DNA from: Verrucomicrobiota bacterium
Lineage (GTDB): Bacteria > Verrucomicrobiota > Verrucomicrobiae > Limisphaerales > UBA11358
Assembly: GCA_014860005.1 (NCBI GenBank)
Contig: JACZKP010000121.1
Location: forward strand, 1-49,795
Direction: 5' to 3'
DNA: 49,795 nucleotides
Below, one piece after another: positions 17,184 to 27,083 of the stretch. The translations under genes were made by a program, and so were the position numbers. The notes under the pieces are model-generated. The model did no database searches. It was not told the DNA's origin and saw only the letters and a list, made by a program, of their open reading frames with translations. Numbering within the stretch: position 1 is the first letter of the stretch; each line of letters begins with the position of its first letter.

Positions 17184-17508
17184 AAACAGTGTCCAATTTC
17201 AAAACTCTCGTGGTTAATCCGACGATTTCGTTGGAAGAAACTCCATAGAAACGGCGGCGAATCTAACAAAGGCCGGGGCAGTGTCAACGAGCGAAGCGCC
17301 AAATGACAAATTGTGCCCAGTCATCGGCAAAAAGTGGTGTCTGCCGTACTCGCGCATTCGCGAAGTTTGCGTAACGCACCCTCTCATAACTCGCACCAGA
17401 GACGAAGCGGGGGCGAAAAGTCCATTGGCATACAAGCCTTCATATCTTCATATCCTGATACATTGATTTTAGACTTGAAGTCGGTCTCGGGTTGGTTATT
17501 GTCAGGCC
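17184..17508. other. Divergent ppdK/metH regulatory region
   Basis: 325 bp holding the promoters of both genes. I looked for cobalamin, SAM and SAH riboswitch features before metH and did not find a convincing one. The notable signal is a perfect tandem octamer ttcatatc-ttcatatc (17439-17454) about 55 bp upstream of the metH start, which could be an operator. No binding protein can be named from the sequence. Confidence 0.5.
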
Positions 17509-20500
17509 GTGAATCAGGTTGAAAATGGTGGGACGAAGCTGCTGCGTTTGCTGCGCGAGCGGATTGTTATCATTGACGGCGCGCTGGGCACCATGATCCA
17601 GCAACGCCAGCTTGATGAGGCGGCCTTCCGTGGCCAGCGGTTTGCGGACTGGAAGGGCAAGGACCTACAGGGCTGCAATGATCTGTTGAATATTACCCAG
17701 CCTCACATTATCGAGGAGATCCATTGCGAGTATCTCGAAGCCGGTGCCGATATCGTTGAAACGAACACATTCAATTCCCAATCCATCTCGCTCGCTGATT
17801 ACGGACTCGAATCGCTGTCCTATGATCTGGCCAAAGCCGGCGCGCAGTGCGCCCGGAACGCCGCAGATAAAGTCATGGCGCGGCAACCGGGGCGAGTGTG
17901 CTTAGTGGCCGGCGCGATTGGGCCGACAACAAAAACCTCGTCCATCTCGACGGATGTCAGCAGTGCCGCCACACGCGCCTGCACCTTTGACCAACTCGTC
18001 ACTTCGTATGGCGAACAGATTCGCGGCTTGCTGGACGGCGGCTCGGATGTGCTGCTGGTCGAAACAATCTTCGACACGCTCAACGCAAAGGCGGCGTTCT
18101 TTGCCATCCAGCAGATTTTCGAGGAGCGCGGTATTGCCGCCCTCCCCTGCCCGGCGTTGCCCGTGCAATCTCAAATCTCAAATCTCAAATCTCAAATCCC
18201 CGTGATGGCTTCCGTCACGTTTATTCAGGCCGGAAGCAACCGCGGCGTCACGGGCCAAACGGTCGAAGCCTTTTGGAATTCAATTTCCCACGTGCCATTG
18301 CTCAGTGTGGGGATGAATTGCGCGCTCGGACCGAAGGAAATGCGCCCGCTCATCGAGGAGTTGGCAAAAGTCGCGCCGATTTATGTGAGTTGTTATCCGA
18401 ACGCCGGATTGCCCAATCCCCTGCTTCCGACGGGCTTTCCGGAAACACCGGAGTCACTTGCCCCGCAGCTTGAGGAATGGGCGCGGAACGGCTGGTTGAA
18501 CCTGGTGGGTGGTTGCTGCGGCACGACGCCCGCTCATATTAAACGGATTGCCGAGGCGGCCAAAGGTTTGCCGCCCCGCACGCCCGTGACCGTTGAGCCT
18601 TACCTGCGGTTGAGCGGACTCGATGCGCTCACAGTTACCCCGCAGACCAACTTCGTGAACATCGGCGAACGCACGAATGTTGCCGGCTCCCCGAAATTCG
18701 CCCAACTCATCAAGGCCGGCGATTTTGAAGCCGCCGTGTCCATCGCGCGCCAGCAGGTCGAAAACGGCGCTCAGGTCATTGATGTCTGCATGGATGAAGG
18801 CATGATTGACGGCGTCGCGGCGATGACCCGCTTCCTCAATCTCATCGCGGGTGAATCCGAAATCGCCAAAGTGCCGGTGATGGTGGACTCCTCGAAGTGG
18901 GAGGTCCTCGAAGCCGGTTTGAAATGCATTCAGGGCAAAGGCATCGTCAACTCGATCAGCCTCAAGGAAGGGGAGGAGAAATTTCTCCAGCAGGCGAATC
19001 TGGTCCGGCGTTACGGCGCCGCCGTGGTCGTGATGGCGTTCGATGAACGCGGCCAGGCGGACACCTTTGAACGCCGCGTTGCCGTGTGCCGGCGCGCGTA
19101 TGAGTTGCTCACACAGCGGGTGGGCTTTCCGCCGCAGGACATTATTTTTGATCCCAACGTGCTGACGGTGGGCACCGGCATGGAGGAACACGCGAACTAT
19201 GCGGTGGATTTCATCCGGACCACGCACTGGATCAAACAGAACCTCCCGGACGCCAAAGTGAGCGGCGGCATCAGCAACATCAGCTTCAGCTTCCGCGGCA
19301 ACAACACGGTGCGCGAAGCGATGCACTCGGCCTTCCTTTACCACGCCATCAAAGCCGGTCTCGACATGGGCATTGTGAATCCGGGCATGTTGGAAGTTTA
19401 CGAGGAGATTCCCAAAGTCCTGCTCGAACACGTCAAAGACGTGCTGCTGAACCGGCGGCCGGACGCCACCGAGCGCCTGTTAAAGTTTGCCGAGTCAGTG
19501 AAGCAAAAGGACAAAACCGAGGTGACCGACAGCGCATGGCGGAACGGCACCGTGGAGCAACGCCTCGAACACGCGCTGGTCAAGGGTATTGTGGATTTCA
19601 TTGAAACCGATGCGGAGGAAGCGCGCCAGAAACTGGGTCGTCCCCTGGCAGTGATCGAAGGGCCGCTCATGGCCGGCATGAATGTAGTGGGTGACTTGTT
19701 CGGTTCGGGCAAAATGTTTTTGCCCCAAGTGGTGAAATCCGCGCGGGTCATGAAAAAGGCCGTGGCACATCTCACACCGTTCATGGAGGCCGAGAAGGCC
19801 GCGCTCGTCGCCGCCGGCCACGCCGTGAAGGCGCAAGGCAAAGTCTTGCTCGCCACGGTCAAAGGCGACGTGCATGACATCGGCAAGAACATCGTGGGTG
19901 TGGTGCTGGCGTGCAACAACTACGAAATCATTGATCTCGGGGTGATGGTGCCATGCGAGAAAATCCTCGCCACGGCCCGCGAGCAGCAGGTGGACATCAT
20001 CGGGTTGAGCGGGCTGATCACGCCCAGCCTGGACGAAATGGTCCATGTCGCGCGCGAACTCGAGCGCGAAGGTTTCAAGCAACCGCTGCTCATCGGCGGC
20101 GCAACGACGAGCAAGGCGCACACTGCGGTGAAGATTGCACCGCACTTCCGTGAACCGGTCATGCACGTCGTGGACGCCAGCCGCGCCGTGCCCGTGGTGA
20201 GCGGCCTGTTGAGCGCGGAGCAAAAGCCCGCGCTGGTGCAGCAAATCCGTGAGGAATACGAACGCGCGCGGGCCCATCACGCGGGACAGAAAGCGCGGTT
20301 GATCCCGTTGGCGCAAGCCCACGACCGCGCGCCGAAATTAAGTTACGAAGGTCTGCCGCAGCCTGCTTTTACCGGCGTGCGCGTTCTGAATTCGGATGGT
20401 TCAGCACGCCCCGCGCCTCACGCCTCACGCCTCACGCTCGCCGAGCTTGTCCCCTTCATTGACTGGTCGCCATTCTTTCATACCTGGGAACTCCGCGGCG

Positions 20501-21420
20501 TTTATCCGAAAATTCTCCAGCATGAAAAGCACGGAGAGGAAGCGCGGAAACTTTTTGCCGACGCTCAGAAGTTGCTCGGCGAAATTGTCGCGAAGGAATC
20601 GCTGCAACTTCGGGCGGTCTATGGATTGTTCCCGGCAAACTCCGTCGGCGACGACGTGGAGGTTTACGACGACGACTCACGAACGAAACTCCTGACCCGG
20701 TTTCATTTCCTCCGCCAACAAATCGAGAAAGGCGACGGCACGCCGAACTGGTGTCTGGCGGATTTTATTGCGCCAAAGCGTAGGACAGGCGTCGCGCCTG
20801 TCTCCGACTCAAACCCGTTAAAGAGTGAGACAGGCGCGACGCCTGTCCTACGGGATTACCTCGGCGCCTTCGCTGTGACAACCGGCCATGGGCTCAAGGA
20901 ACTCGTCGAGAAGTTCAAAGCCGATCACGACGACTACAACGCCATCATGGCCGAGGCCTTGGCTGACCGGCTGGCGGAAGCTTTCGCAGAATTCCTTCAC
21001 CAGCGCGTACGCCAGGAATGGGGCTACGGCCAAGTCGAAAAGTTCACGCCGGAGGAAATGATTCAAGAAAAGTACCGCGGCATCCGCCCCGCGGCCGGTT
21101 ATCCCGCCTGCCCCGATCACACGGAAAAGGGCACGCTCTGGCGTTTGTTAAACGTGGAGAAGAATGCGGGCATCAAACTCACCGAAAGTTTTGCCATGTG
21201 GCCCGGCAGTTCCGTTAGCGGACTTTATTTCGCGCACCCGGAATCGAAATATTTTGCCGTCGGCAAACTGGACCGCGATCAGGTGCTGGATTACCACCGA
21301 CGCAAGGGCTTTACCCTTCAGGAGGTGGAAAGATGGCTCGGACCTTACTTGAATTACGAACCGAGCAAAGCTGTTGCCGCTGAGAGCCTGATCTTATCCC
21401 ATTGCGGGCAGCCGAATTGA
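17509..21420 (+). CDS. metH: Cobalamin-dependent methionine synthase
   Basis: 1303 residues from GTG 17509. Transfers a methyl group from methyltetrahydrofolate to homocysteine through cobalamin. Module order is complete: homocysteine domain ([10 protein letters not shown] near 23-32; zinc ligands C271 in GMNCALGP and C336-C337 in VGGCCGTTP), pterin domain ([14 protein letters not shown]), cap, B12 domain (DVHDIGKNI with axial-ligand H789) and SAM activation domain ([25 protein letters not shown]). It is about 75 residues longer than E. coli MetH. Much of the excess comes from three repeat-derived in-frame insertions: a heptamer tract near residues 218-230, another near 969-976 and a hairpin near 1091-1115. 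All catalytic motifs survive. The stop is 1 bp from a convergent gene. Confidence 0.97.
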   Translation: MNQVENGGTKLLRLLRERIVIIDGALGTMIQQRQLDEAAFRGQRFADWKGKDLQGCNDLLNITQPHIIEEIHCEYLEAGADIVETNTFNSQSISLADYGLESLSYDLAKAGAQCARNAADKVMARQPGRVCLVAGAIGPTTKTSSISTDVSSAATRACTFDQLVTSYGEQIRGLLDGGSDVLLVETIFDTLNAKAAFFAIQQIFEERGIAALPCPALPVQSQISNLKSQIPVMASVTFIQAGSNRGVTGQTVEAFWNSISHVPLLSVGMNCALGPKEMRPLIEELAKVAPIYVSCYPNAGLPNPLLPTGFPETPESLAPQLEEWARNGWLNLVGGCCGTTPAHIKRIAEAAKGLPPRTPVTVEPYLRLSGLDALTVTPQTNFVNIGERTNVAGSPKFAQLIKAGDFEAAVSIARQQVENGAQVIDVCMDEGMIDGVAAMTRFLNLIAGESEIAKVPVMVDSSKWEVLEAGLKCIQGKGIVNSISLKEGEEKFLQQANLVRRYGAAVVVMAFDERGQADTFERRVAVCRRAYELLTQRVGFPPQDIIFDPNVLTVGTGMEEHANYAVDFIRTTHWIKQNLPDAKVSGGISNISFSFRGNNTVREAMHSAFLYHAIKAGLDMGIVNPGMLEVYEEIPKVLLEHVKDVLLNRRPDATERLLKFAESVKQKDKTEVTDSAWRNGTVEQRLEHALVKGIVDFIETDAEEARQKLGRPLAVIEGPLMAGMNVVGDLFGSGKMFLPQVVKSARVMKKAVAHLTPFMEAEKAALVAAGHAVKAQGKVLLATVKGDVHDIGKNIVGVVLACNNYEIIDLGVMVPCEKILATAREQQVDIIGLSGLITPSLDEMVHVARELEREGFKQPLLIGGATTSKAHTAVKIAPHFREPVMHVVDASRAVPVVSGLLSAEQKPALVQQIREEYERARAHHAGQKARLIPLAQAHDRAPKLSYEGLPQPAFTGVRVLNSDGSARPAPHASRLTLAELVPFIDWSPFFHTWELRGVYPKILQHEKHGEEARKLFADAQKLLGEIVAKESLQLRAVYGLFPANSVGDDVEVYDDDSRTKLLTRFHFLRQQIEKGDGTPNWCLADFIAPKRRTGVAPVSDSNPLKSETGATPVLRDYLGAFAVTTGHGLKELVEKFKADHDDYNAIMAEALADRLAEAFAEFLHQRVRQEWGYGQVEKFTPEEMIQEKYRGIRPAAGYPACPDHTEKGTLWRLLNVEKNAGIKLTESFAMWPGSSVSGLYFAHPESKYFAVGKLDRDQVLDYHRRKGFTLQEVERWLGPYLNYEPSKAVAAESLILSHCGQPN
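18167..18197. repeat. Heptamer tract (AATCTCA)4 inside metH
   Basis: Four perfect tandem copies of a 7-bp unit plus a partial fifth, read in frame as a Gln/Ser/Ile/Asn-rich linker within the homocysteine-binding module. Because the unit is not a multiple of three, gain or loss of one copy would shift the metH frame. Confidence 0.85.
20414..20434. repeat. Heptamer tract (CGCCTCA)3 inside metH
   Basis: Three perfect 7-bp units at the junction between the B12 domain and the activation domain (encoding part of a PHASRLT stretch). Same TCACGCN family as the spacers at 7472-7499 and 32603-32623. Confidence 0.8.
20779..20852. repeat. Perfect 25-bp inverted repeat (hairpin element) inside metH
   Basis: Arms 20779-20803 and 20828-20852 are exact reverse complements separated by a 24-nt loop. 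The element is translated in frame as a peptide containing [10 protein letters not shown] and [10 protein letters not shown], inserted between FIAPK and DYLGAF of the conserved activation domain. The GTAGGACAGGCG-type arm is a dispersed palindrome found in Verrucomicrobia, often outside genes; here it has landed in an essential enzyme without breaking it. Confidence 0.9.
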
Positions 21421-21421
21421 G

Positions 21422-22693
21422 CTATTTCAGCCGCAGCCGCTCCTGCGCATCCCATTGCGACATGTCGGAGAGCACGACCTGTTCGCCCACCTGAAGTCCG
21501 TCCACAATTTCAACCGTGCTCACCGAGCAGCGCCCTAACTTGACCGCAACTCGCACCGCTCCTTTGCCACTATCCACCAATTTGAACAGCCCCACCGTGC
21601 TGTCCGGTTGGCCTTGCACCGGCCGGCCCAGATACATCACGTCCTCCAATCGCTCCAACTGAACGGTGCCGTCCACGCTCAAGTCGGGCCGCGCCCCTCT
21701 CGGCAACGGACCATCCAGCGCCACGTCCACCGTCACGGTGCCGTTCTCGACGGCCGGATCAATGCGAATGACGCGCCCGGGAATCACGCCATTGCGCGTG
21801 TCAATTTCCGCGAATTGATCCAGTTGAATGTCCCGGGCCTGCGTCTCGGCGATTCTGATCGCGGCCTTCAACTTCGCCGGATTGGCGACCCGCGCCACGA
21901 GTGCGCCGGCCGAAAGTTGTTGGCCAACCTGGAGCGGTCCCGCCAAATCCCCGAGCCGTTGTAACACCCCGTCCATGCCCGCGCGGACTTTGAGCGCCCC
22001 GATCTGCCGGCGTTTCAACTCCAGTTGCGCGTCAAACTGCGCGATCCGCTCGATCTGCTCGGCGATCTGGGCCTGGGCCGCTTCGACGCCCATTTTCAAA
22101 CGGTCCCGTTCGATCTCCAGCAGCGTCGCGAGTTGTTCAGCTTTCGATCTTGCTTGTTTCACCGTCAGCGCCGCCACCAAGCCGCTCCGGCCCAATTCTT
22201 CGTTCACTTCAAAATCCAGTTTCGCCCCGGTGTAATTGGCTTCGGCGCTCGCCACCGCCGCCCGCTGCGTCAGCTTCTGCGACTCCAATTGCACCCGCAG
22301 ATTGGCCATCGCGGCCTGGGCGGCTTTGACCTGTGATTCGGCCTCGAACGCGGCTTGCTCCAGGTCGGGATTGCTCAACTCCACCAGGACCGTATCCGCT
22401 TTGACCGCGGAGCCGGGCAATACGAGGATTTGCTCCACGCGTCCGGGACTGATGGTCGGAATCCAACGAATGTCCTCCGGCACGAGCGTTCCGTTGCCGC
22501 GCACCTGGCGCAACATCTCGCCGCGCTTCACCGTATCTATCCAGATGGAAGATTTCTCGACGACCGGCGCGGCAGGCTGGAGACGCGATAAACCGAGCGT
22601 GACCAAGGCGAGCGCCACGACCGTTCCGCATCCCAGCCACCAACGCTTTTGCCGGCGCCGTTTCAGTATGGCTGGTGAAATGGGCATGTCCAT
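21422..22693 (-). CDS. Membrane-fusion/periplasmic adaptor protein (HlyD/MacA family)
   Basis: 423 residues from ATG 22693 (MDMPISPAILKRRR); upstream codons fall in repeat DNA. A membrane anchor spans about residues 18-37. A split lipoyl-like domain follows (SPGRVEQILVLPGSAVKADTV), then a long alpha-helical hairpin (about 110-205, rich in Ala/Gln/Glu) and a beta-barrel domain ending with GLQVGEQVVLSD. Such adaptors connect MacB-type permeases to an outer-membrane channel. It is the last gene of the minus-strand ABC export cluster, 116 bp after the ATPase gene, and probably works with the ADOP permeases. No outer-membrane TolC is encoded within this cluster. Confidence 0.88.
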   Translation of the reverse strand: MDMPISPAILKRRRQKRWWLGCGTVVALALVTLGLSRLQPAAPVVEKSSIWIDTVKRGEMLRQVRGNGTLVPEDIRWIPTISPGRVEQILVLPGSAVKADTVLVELSNPDLEQAAFEAESQVKAAQAAMANLRVQLESQKLTQRAAVASAEANYTGAKLDFEVNEELGRSGLVAALTVKQARSKAEQLATLLEIERDRLKMGVEAAQAQIAEQIERIAQFDAQLELKRRQIGALKVRAGMDGVLQRLGDLAGPLQVGQQLSAGALVARVANPAKLKAAIRIAETQARDIQLDQFAEIDTRNGVIPGRVIRIDPAVENGTVTVDVALDGPLPRGARPDLSVDGTVQLERLEDVMYLGRPVQGQPDSTVGLFKLVDSGKGAVRVAVKLGRCSVSTVEIVDGLQVGEQVVLSDMSQWDAQERLRLK

Positions 22694-22710
22694 GGTCAGA
22701 ACGAGGGAGT

Positions 22711-22791
22711 GATGGAGGGATGGAGTAATGGAGTATTGGGAAGATCCGGTCGTTGGACCAACCCTCCAATACTCCAACCCTCCAATACTCC
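22711..22791. repeat. Inverted/tandem ctccaatactcc repeat between ABC ATPase and adaptor genes
   Basis: A 16-bp unit built on cctccaatactcca occurs twice in tandem (about 22763-22791) and faces inverted copies of ggagtattgg / atggag (22711-22740). The whole spacer can fold as a hairpin in the mRNA between two co-directional genes. Confidence 0.7.
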
Positions 22792-22808
22792 GTTTGTGCT
22801 TTCCGGGT

Positions 22809-23510
22809 TCATCGCGCTGCCGCCATTTCCTCCGCCACAATCTGCCCATCGAACAAGTGGACCGTCCGTTGCGCATCGCGCGCGTAACGCTCGTCGTGCG
22901 TGACCAGACAGATCGTTGCGCCTTCCTGGTGCAGTTCGTGCAACAGCTTCATCACCGCGTCGCCGTTCTTCGAGTCGAGGTTTCCGGTCGGTTCATCTGC
23001 GAGCAGGATCGAAGGCCGTCCGCCCAACGCGCGCGCCACGGCCACCCGCTGCTGTTGGCCGCCGGAAAGTTGCGCCGGATAGTGTTTCGCCCGCGCAGTC
23101 ATCCCCACCTTCGCCAGCGCCTCATCCACGCGCTCATGGCGCTCGGCCTTGGTCAGGCCACGATAGGTCAGCGGCAATTCAACGTTCTCCCACACGGTCA
23201 GGTCGCCGATGAGATTGAAGCTCTGGAAAATGAACCCAATCTCGCGGTTGCGCACGCGGGCTCGCTGCGCGTGATTCAACTGCGCGACCGGCTCGCCGCG
23301 CAGTTCGTATTTGCCGCTCGTCGGCGAATCGAGGAGGCCGAGGATCGAGAGCAGCGTGGACTTGCCGCAACCCGACGGGCCGGAGATGGACACATAATCG
23401 CCGTGGAAGATTTCCAGCTTCACGCCGGACAACGCGTGCGTCTCGACTTCGTCGGTGAGAAACACCTTCTCGATGTTCTCCATTTGGATCAGGGGTATGG
23501 ATGCTTGCAT
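22809..23510 (-). CDS. ABC transporter ATP-binding protein (MacB/LolD type)
   Basis: 233 residues from ATG 23510; the frame runs five codons further to a TTG. Walker A is [10 protein letters not shown]-loop [12 protein letters not shown], signature [15 protein letters not shown], Walker [13 protein letters not shown] and H-loop LVTHDERYA. The DEPTGNLDS sequence and size place it with the MacB/LolD/FtsE ATPases that energise FtsX-fold permeases. It lies 11 bp after a small lipoprotein gene and upstream of the adaptor, so it is the likely motor for one or more of the three tandem permeases. Confidence 0.93.
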   Translation of the reverse strand: MQASIPLIQMENIEKVFLTDEVETHALSGVKLEIFHGDYVSISGPSGCGKSTLLSILGLLDSPTSGKYELRGEPVAQLNHAQRARVRNREIGFIFQSFNLIGDLTVWENVELPLTYRGLTKAERHERVDEALAKVGMTARAKHYPAQLSGGQQQRVAVARALGGRPSILLADEPTGNLDSKNGDAVMKLLHELHQEGATICLVTHDERYARDAQRTVHLFDGQIVAEEMAAAR

Positions 23511-23521
23511 GGTTTTCGTTT

Positions 23522-23875
23522 TCAAATTGGTGTTTTGATCAGGAGCGATCCGTCCGCGGTCATGGTGAGAACGCCGTCGCTGACTTCGATCTCTACCTTT
23601 TTGGCGGTTGAAGGAATGCCGAACAACCCTTTATCGCCGTCAACAACCAGCCATTCCTTCCTCAGCACCAGTCTATGCCCGCCGAAGGTGATGACGTGAT
23701 CGTCGCCCTTCTTCTCGAATGACGCGCGACCATCAATCACCACCGCGAGTTCGCGGCCGCCTGTGCTGCTGGTGGTCATTCGGCTGGCTGGTTGATGTTT
23801 TCCGCAACCGGCTCCGACTGTTAGCAAGATGGCGACGGTCGCGAAACCCAGGGTTTTGGTGATGATCTCTTTCAT
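23522..23875 (-). CDS. Small putative lipoprotein
   Basis: 117 residues. An N-terminal hydrophobic segment (ATVAILLTVGAGC) ends in a lipobox-like cysteine (C24), so it should be exported and lipid-anchored. The rest is a compact beta-rich domain (VITFGGHRLVLRKEWLVVDGD, VEIEVSDGVLTMTADG). I do not recognise a family. It sits between a second small exported protein and the ATPase gene, all co-directional, and may be a periplasmic accessory or target of the exporter. Confidence 0.7.
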   Translation of the reverse strand: MKEIITKTLGFATVAILLTVGAGCGKHQPASRMTTSSTGGRELAVVIDGRASFEKKGDDHVITFGGHRLVLRKEWLVVDGDKGLFGIPSTAKKVEIEVSDGVLTMTADGSLLIKTPI

Positions 23876-23921
23876 GATTTATTACGGTCAATACTTGGCA
23901 TCGCGTCGTTATGGGAGTGGA

Positions 23922-24380
23922 TTACTTTTGTTCCTCGAACTTGTTGGCGGTCGCTCTGATCACCCGGTCCGGTCTTGCCTTTTCCTTCATCACGCAGGTT
24001 ATTTTTCCATCTTTGCCTTCGATGATAAGCGTGGCGTTCCTGGTGTCGCCATTTTCATTCTTGAACGTCGCTTCCAAAGTCGTCTTTCCCACCTTGAAGG
24101 GCTGTTTCCAATCGCAGACGGTCGAGGTCACCGAACCGGTCATTTTGACGTGGCCGCTGGGAGCGATGGTCACTTCCGATTTACTGACCTTGATCACGCA
24201 TTCCTCCTCCACCGTTCGCTGGACAACACCCTCTGCATTCAGGTATTCGGTCTTCGCGCAAGTGAGGACGACGTTTTTGTCGCATTGGCCGAAGCTCGTG
24301 GCGACGGAAAACAGCAGAACGGCAAGAGCACAAGCGCTTGCTTTCTTGGAGAAGGATTTAATGCGTGGAATGTTGTTCAT
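23922..24380 (-). CDS. Small exported protein of unknown function
   Basis: 152 residues from ATG 24380 (MNNIPRIKSFSKKA); earlier starts at 24413 or 24449 are possible but would overlap or crowd the upstream permease gene. A signal peptide (ALAVLLFSVATSFGQ) precedes a mature domain with four cysteines (QCDKN, LTCAK, EECVI, TVCDW) plus one near the C-terminus (ITCVM). No family is recognised. The context between the permease and ATPase genes suggests a periplasmic role in the export cluster. Confidence 0.65.
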   Translation of the reverse strand: MNNIPRIKSFSKKASACALAVLLFSVATSFGQCDKNVVLTCAKTEYLNAEGVVQRTVEEECVIKVSKSEVTIAPSGHVKMTGSVTSTVCDWKQPFKVGKTTLEATFKNENGDTRNATLIIEGKDGKITCVMKEKARPDRVIRATANKFEEQK

Positions 24381-24439
24381 GGGTAGTTTCAGGTTGTTGT
24401 TTTTTGGATGCATTTGATTTGGTTTGATTGTTAATGAGT

Positions 24440-27070
24440 TTAGTCGCACCTCAGCGCCACCATCGGGTCCACTTTGGTCGCGCGGCGGGCGGGCAGCCAG
24501 CAGGCGATCAGTGCGACCACGACCAGCAGCGCCGCCACCAGTGCCACAACCAGCAGGCTGTCGGATTCAAGCCCCGGCGCGATGGCTTTCAACGCTCGGG
24601 TCATGCCAGCGGCACCAACCAATCCAAGCGCGGTACCGAGCAACGCAAGCTTCAGCCCTCGGCCCAGGACGAGTTTCAGCACGTCGTGAACTTGGGCACC
24701 GAGCGCCATACGCACGCCAATCTCGTTGGTCCGTTGCGTAACGAATCCGGCCATGACGCCGTAGATTCCGAGCGCGGCCAGGAGCAGGCCCAGGCCAGCA
24801 AACGCACTCAACAGCCAGCCGCCCACGGCAAACTGGCTGTGCGTTTGCGCTACCATGGCGCGCACCGATCCGGCCTGGCTCAGTGGCAAATCAGGATCAA
24901 GTTCGGCGACCGCTTGTCGCAGCGCGGCCGTGGAAATGTTGCCCCTGACAGCGACGGTCAAACTGCACTGCGATTCCTGCGCCAAAGGCCGGTAGCTTTG
25001 AAACCGGGTGGAAGGTTCGCCGGCGTCCGTGGAAGATTGCACATCATTTACCACACCCACGATCTCCAACCAGGCATCCGGGAAACCGATGCGTTTGCCG
25101 ACCGCGGATTCGCCCGGCCAATAGGTACGAGCCAGCGTGTCGTTGACGATGACCACGTTGGGTCGGTCCTCGGTGTCCGCAGCGGTGAAGTCGCGCCCGT
25201 CCAGCAAACGCATTCCCAACGTCGCAAAATAGTCAGGGCTGACAAAGTTGACACTGCGGAGATTCCGGCGTCCCGAGGTCGTCTCCGACTGATGTTCGAC
25301 CGCGAGGTCGGTCGCCATCCGGAAGCCCGAGAGCGGCAACGTGCTGGCAACCGCCGCGCGTTCAACGCCAGGCAGTGCGACCAGCTTTTCCCGGAATCGC
25401 TCGGCAAAGGCGTGTCGCAGTTTGCCGGTGCCATACTTGTCGCTCGGCAGAACGAGTTGCCCCGTGGATAATCCGTCCACGCGCCAGCCCGGATCCCGGG
25501 CGCCGAAGTGTTTCAATCCGTTCACCACCAGGCCCGCCCCCGCCAGCAGCGTGAGCGCCAGCGCCGCTTGCACGACAATCAATCCGTGACGCATCCGGTG
25601 CTGCGCGCGGTCCCCCTTGGCGCCACGCGAACCTTGCTTCAGCGCGGCATTCACATCCGTGCGCGAAGCGAGCCAGGCAGGGACAAGACCGAACGCCAGA
25701 CCAGTCAGCGTTGAGGCGCCAAGCGCGAATCCGAGAACGACGAAGTTGAGCTTCAAGGTCAGCAAGGGTTTGCCATCCTCCACCAACTGGCTGTTCAGAA
25801 TCTGATTGCCCCAGTGCGAGAGCAGGACGCCCAAACAGCCACCGAGAGCGGCGATGAGCAGACTTTCCGTGAGCAACTGTCGCAACAAGCGTCCGCGCGG
25901 CGCACCCATGGCGCCCCGAATGGCCAGTTCACGCGCACGCAAAGCGGTGCGGGCGAATTGAAGGTTGGCCAGGTTCGCGCAGGCAATCAACAACACGAAA
26001 CCCGCCAGCCCCATGATCAGCCAAAGCATGATCTTGCCGCGCGGGTCAATCCGGGCTTGCGCGAGAGGCAATATGCGGAGTCCCACTTCGCCGTTGGTAT
26101 CCGGATGATCCTGGCGCATCCTGGCGGCAAGGGCCTCAATACCAGCCTGGGCTTGGGCGAAGGACAACCCCGGCTTGAGTCGCGCCACCACATCCAGGTA
26201 ACTCGCACCCCGGTTCTGCCGTTGGTCGTCCGTGAACGCGATCGGTCGCAGTACATCCACCGATCCCCATTGGTGGCTGTCCTGGAAACTGGCCGGCATC
26301 ACGCCAATCACGGTGACGGCCCGTCCATCCAATTGGAGCACGCGACCGAGGATGTTGGTGTCAGCCGCGAAACGCCGGAGCCAGAAACCGTGATCCAGGA
26401 TCACGACGCCATTCTGGCCGGGGCTATCCTCTTCGGGCGTGAATCCACGGCCCAGCAGCGGTTGAATACCCAGCATCGGGATCAAATCGTCCGTAGCCTC
26501 CATGGCCCGAAGTCGTTCGGCGGGCTGCCCGGGTTCGGACAGATTGTAAGACCGTACGTTCACTGCCGCCATGTGCTCGAAGACATTGTTCTGTTGCTGC
26601 TGATCCAAAAAGTTTGCCGGCGAATGTGGCCAGCGTTGCGAATGCGGCGACGTTCGGAACACCCGCACCAGCCGGTCGGGCTCAGGATACGGCAGCTTCG
26701 GCAGGAGGAGTGAATGCAGTCCGGTGAACATGGACGTGTTCACGCCGATACCAAGCGCGAGCGTAAGCACCGCAATGGTGGTGAACCCCGGATTCTTCCG
26801 CAGCATCCGCAGGCCAAATCGAATATCCTGCCACGTCGCCTCGCCAAAACTTGCACCGCGCCTTTCCCGGCATTCCTCGCGAACGCTCTGCACATTGCCA
26901 AACCGTTTCCGCGCCTTGCGTTCGGCTTCCTCCGGTGACATTCCCGCGGCGAGGTTCTCCGCCGCGCGCTGCTCGAGGTGGAAACGCAGTTCCTCGTCAA
27001 TTTCCTGCTTCACCGTTCGTCGTTGTCCGAGCGAGCGAAGCCAGCGCCAGATTGTATGGAGGGGATTCAT
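24440..27070 (-). CDS. ADOP-type MacB-like ABC permease 1
   Basis: 876 residues. The first 90 residues form the ADOP permease prefix domain ([37 protein letters not shown]). The MacB-like architecture follows: TM1 with [17 protein letters not shown], a periplasmic core domain, a three-helix FtsX domain near the middle ([12 protein letters not shown]) and a second periplasmic and FtsX domain at the C-terminus ([13 protein letters not shown]), ending DPMVALRCD. These permeases use the energy of a cytoplasmic ATPase to move substrates from the periplasm or to signal mechanically. It is the most diverged of three tandem copies and is separated from the next by 13 bp. Confidence 0.93.
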   Translation of the reverse strand: MNPLHTIWRWLRSLGQRRTVKQEIDEELRFHLEQRAAENLAAGMSPEEAERKARKRFGNVQSVREECRERRGASFGEATWQDIRFGLRMLRKNPGFTTIAVLTLALGIGVNTSMFTGLHSLLLPKLPYPEPDRLVRVFRTSPHSQRWPHSPANFLDQQQQNNVFEHMAAVNVRSYNLSEPGQPAERLRAMEATDDLIPMLGIQPLLGRGFTPEEDSPGQNGVVILDHGFWLRRFAADTNILGRVLQLDGRAVTVIGVMPASFQDSHQWGSVDVLRPIAFTDDQRQNRGASYLDVVARLKPGLSFAQAQAGIEALAARMRQDHPDTNGEVGLRILPLAQARIDPRGKIMLWLIMGLAGFVLLIACANLANLQFARTALRARELAIRGAMGAPRGRLLRQLLTESLLIAALGGCLGVLLSHWGNQILNSQLVEDGKPLLTLKLNFVVLGFALGASTLTGLAFGLVPAWLASRTDVNAALKQGSRGAKGDRAQHRMRHGLIVVQAALALTLLAGAGLVVNGLKHFGARDPGWRVDGLSTGQLVLPSDKYGTGKLRHAFAERFREKLVALPGVERAAVASTLPLSGFRMATDLAVEHQSETTSGRRNLRSVNFVSPDYFATLGMRLLDGRDFTAADTEDRPNVVIVNDTLARTYWPGESAVGKRIGFPDAWLEIVGVVNDVQSSTDAGEPSTRFQSYRPLAQESQCSLTVAVRGNISTAALRQAVAELDPDLPLSQAGSVRAMVAQTHSQFAVGGWLLSAFAGLGLLLAALGIYGVMAGFVTQRTNEIGVRMALGAQVHDVLKLVLGRGLKLALLGTALGLVGAAGMTRALKAIAPGLESDSLLVVALVAALLVVVALIACWLPARRATKVDPMVALRCD

Positions 27071-27083
27071 CGGTTCGATTTCG

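Noticed and set aside
14481..17306. 941-codon plus-strand open frame
   Set aside because: Complete antisense of ppdK. Long antisense frames are expected in GC-rich genes, and its His/Arg/Gly-rich translation shows no domain.
17184..17508. Cobalamin, SAM or SAH riboswitch before metH
   Set aside because: The conserved core elements of these RNAs could not be found by eye; a covariance-model search would be decisive.
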